Positions 31,112 to 31,551 of a DNA stretch of 31,551 bases are shown piece after piece. The stretch comes from Streptomyces sp. NRRL S-31 (GTDB lineage: Bacteria > Actinomycetota > Actinomycetes > Streptomycetales > Streptomycetaceae), in NCBI RefSeq assembly GCF_000718775.1, contig NZ_JOCB01000099.1, forward strand, positions 1 to 31,551, read 5' to 3'. Each line of letters opens with the position of its first letter. Positions within the stretch are counted from its first letter, which is position 1. The position numbers and the translations under genes are program-made. The notes beneath the pieces are model-generated. The model was not told the DNA's origin and ran no database searches. It was given only the letters and a program-made list of their open reading frames with translations.

Positions 31112-31551
31112 TCAAAGCCTCCGGAAGGCGTGTTCCATGGTGCGCCCGGACCCCGTGTCCCGTAGGACGGGCCGGGCGGCGTTTCGGTGGCGGGACCGCT
31201 GTCGAGCGGGTCGCCCGGGTGGTACGTGCCGTGGCGGCCGTTCGTCTCACCGGTGTCGTACACGTCACCTCCGCCGTACCCGGCGGTGCCCGGGCCGCCC
31301 TGGGCCGGGAAGGGGTGTCCGGTCTCCTGGAACGGGTCGTACACGGACGGGGGCGCCTCGCCGACCGGCGGCGGTGACGGGACCGGCCAGCCGTCCGGGG
31401 TGCCGTGAGGGCCGGCGACGCGCGGGAAGGCCTCCGTGGGCCGTGGGTCCGGTGGCAGGTCCGGGCGGGCGGTCCGGCCGGCCGCGAAGGGCCGCCGCGG
31501 GCGGCCGGGCGCGGACACCGCGCGGTAGGCCGCCGCGAAGCCGGCGGCGGG
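31108..31551 (-). CDS. C-terminal part of a protein with Pro/Gly-rich tail, cut by window edge
   Basis: The minus-strand frame is open to the window end; 147 residues are visible. They start PAAGFAAAYRAVSAPGRP and continue as a Pro/Gly/Thr-rich, probably disordered tail ending TPSGGFE. The GFAAAYRA piece could be the end of a membrane helix, so the rest may be a membrane redox protein such as a b-type cytochrome or ferric-reductase-like protein, but this is a guess from context. A GTG at 31518 is not taken as start because the frame continues upstream. The stop overlaps the NuoF-like start by four bases, implying coupled translation. Confidence 0.6.
   Translation of the reverse strand, partial: PAAGFAAAYRAVSAPGRPRRPFAAGRTARPDLPPDPRPTEAFPRVAGPHGTPDGWPVPSPPPVGEAPPSVYDPFQETGHPFPAQGGPGTAGYGGGDVYDTGETNGRHGTYHPGDPLDSGPATETPPGPSYGTRGPGAPWNTPSGGFE

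Noticed and set aside
1..31551. Search for CRISPR arrays, insertion sequences, phage genes and attachment sites
   Set aside because: No spaced identical repeats, transposase or integrase motifs, or tRNA-end duplications other than the two complete tRNA genes were seen.

Overview
The window reads as a stretch of the core chromosome of a Streptomyces or a very close actinomycete. Base composition is very GC-rich with strong third-position G/C preference, GTG starts are common, several genes look leaderless, and the order rne, rplU, rpmA, obg ... proB, proA ... nadD, LCP-like gene, rsfS is a familiar Streptomyces arrangement. I saw no insertion sequence, phage gene, CRISPR array or rRNA.

Layout. 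Positions 1-5690 hold RNA and ribosome functions: the 3' part of an RNase E/G gene (cut by the window edge), ribosomal proteins L21 and L27, and the ribosome-assembly GTPase Obg. Positions 5859-9154 encode two exported proteins, a seven-repeat FG-GAP protein and a Tat-exported PhoD-type phosphatase. Positions 9630-16306 form a cell-wall polymer module: a fused CDP-ribitol synthase (cytidylyltransferase plus short-chain reductase), a membrane-anchored TagF/TarL-type polymerase, a TarS/TarP-like glycosyltransferase, and a convergent polysaccharide pyruvyl transferase. Together these could make, polymerise, glycosylate and pyruvylate a poly(ribitol phosphate) teichoic acid. Positions 16519-19789 are proline biosynthesis (proB, a small conserved protein of unknown function, proA). 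Positions 19909-23356 hold membrane-associated genes of poorly known function: two neighbouring single-pass proteins sharing an N-terminal motif, an M48 metalloprotease on the other strand, and two 54-residue membrane peptides.

Positions 23413-27140 are an NAD/ribosome-silencing group: nadD, an LCP-like protein that has lost the usual catalytic residues, rsfS and a histidine phosphatase. Then come two identical tRNA-Ala(GGC) genes about 2.04 kb apart, which enclose two small zinc-ribbon proteins and a convergent GT87-type membrane mannosyltransferase. The right end holds, on the minus strand, a NuoF-like flavo-iron-sulfur protein fused to a P450-type [3Fe-4S] ferredoxin, translationally coupled to an upstream gene that leaves the window.

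Intergenic regions carry many strong hairpin terminators, three apparently leaderless promoters (proA and the next two genes), a Crp-like palindrome, PHO-box-like repeats, three tandem palindromes ahead of obg, and two tandem-repeat tracts around the proB-proA interval. The observations I rate highest are the altered NuoF-ferredoxin fusion, the ribitol teichoic acid module with possible phosphate control, the degenerate LCP protein, and the paired membrane proteins with a shared motif. No wholly new system is proven here.
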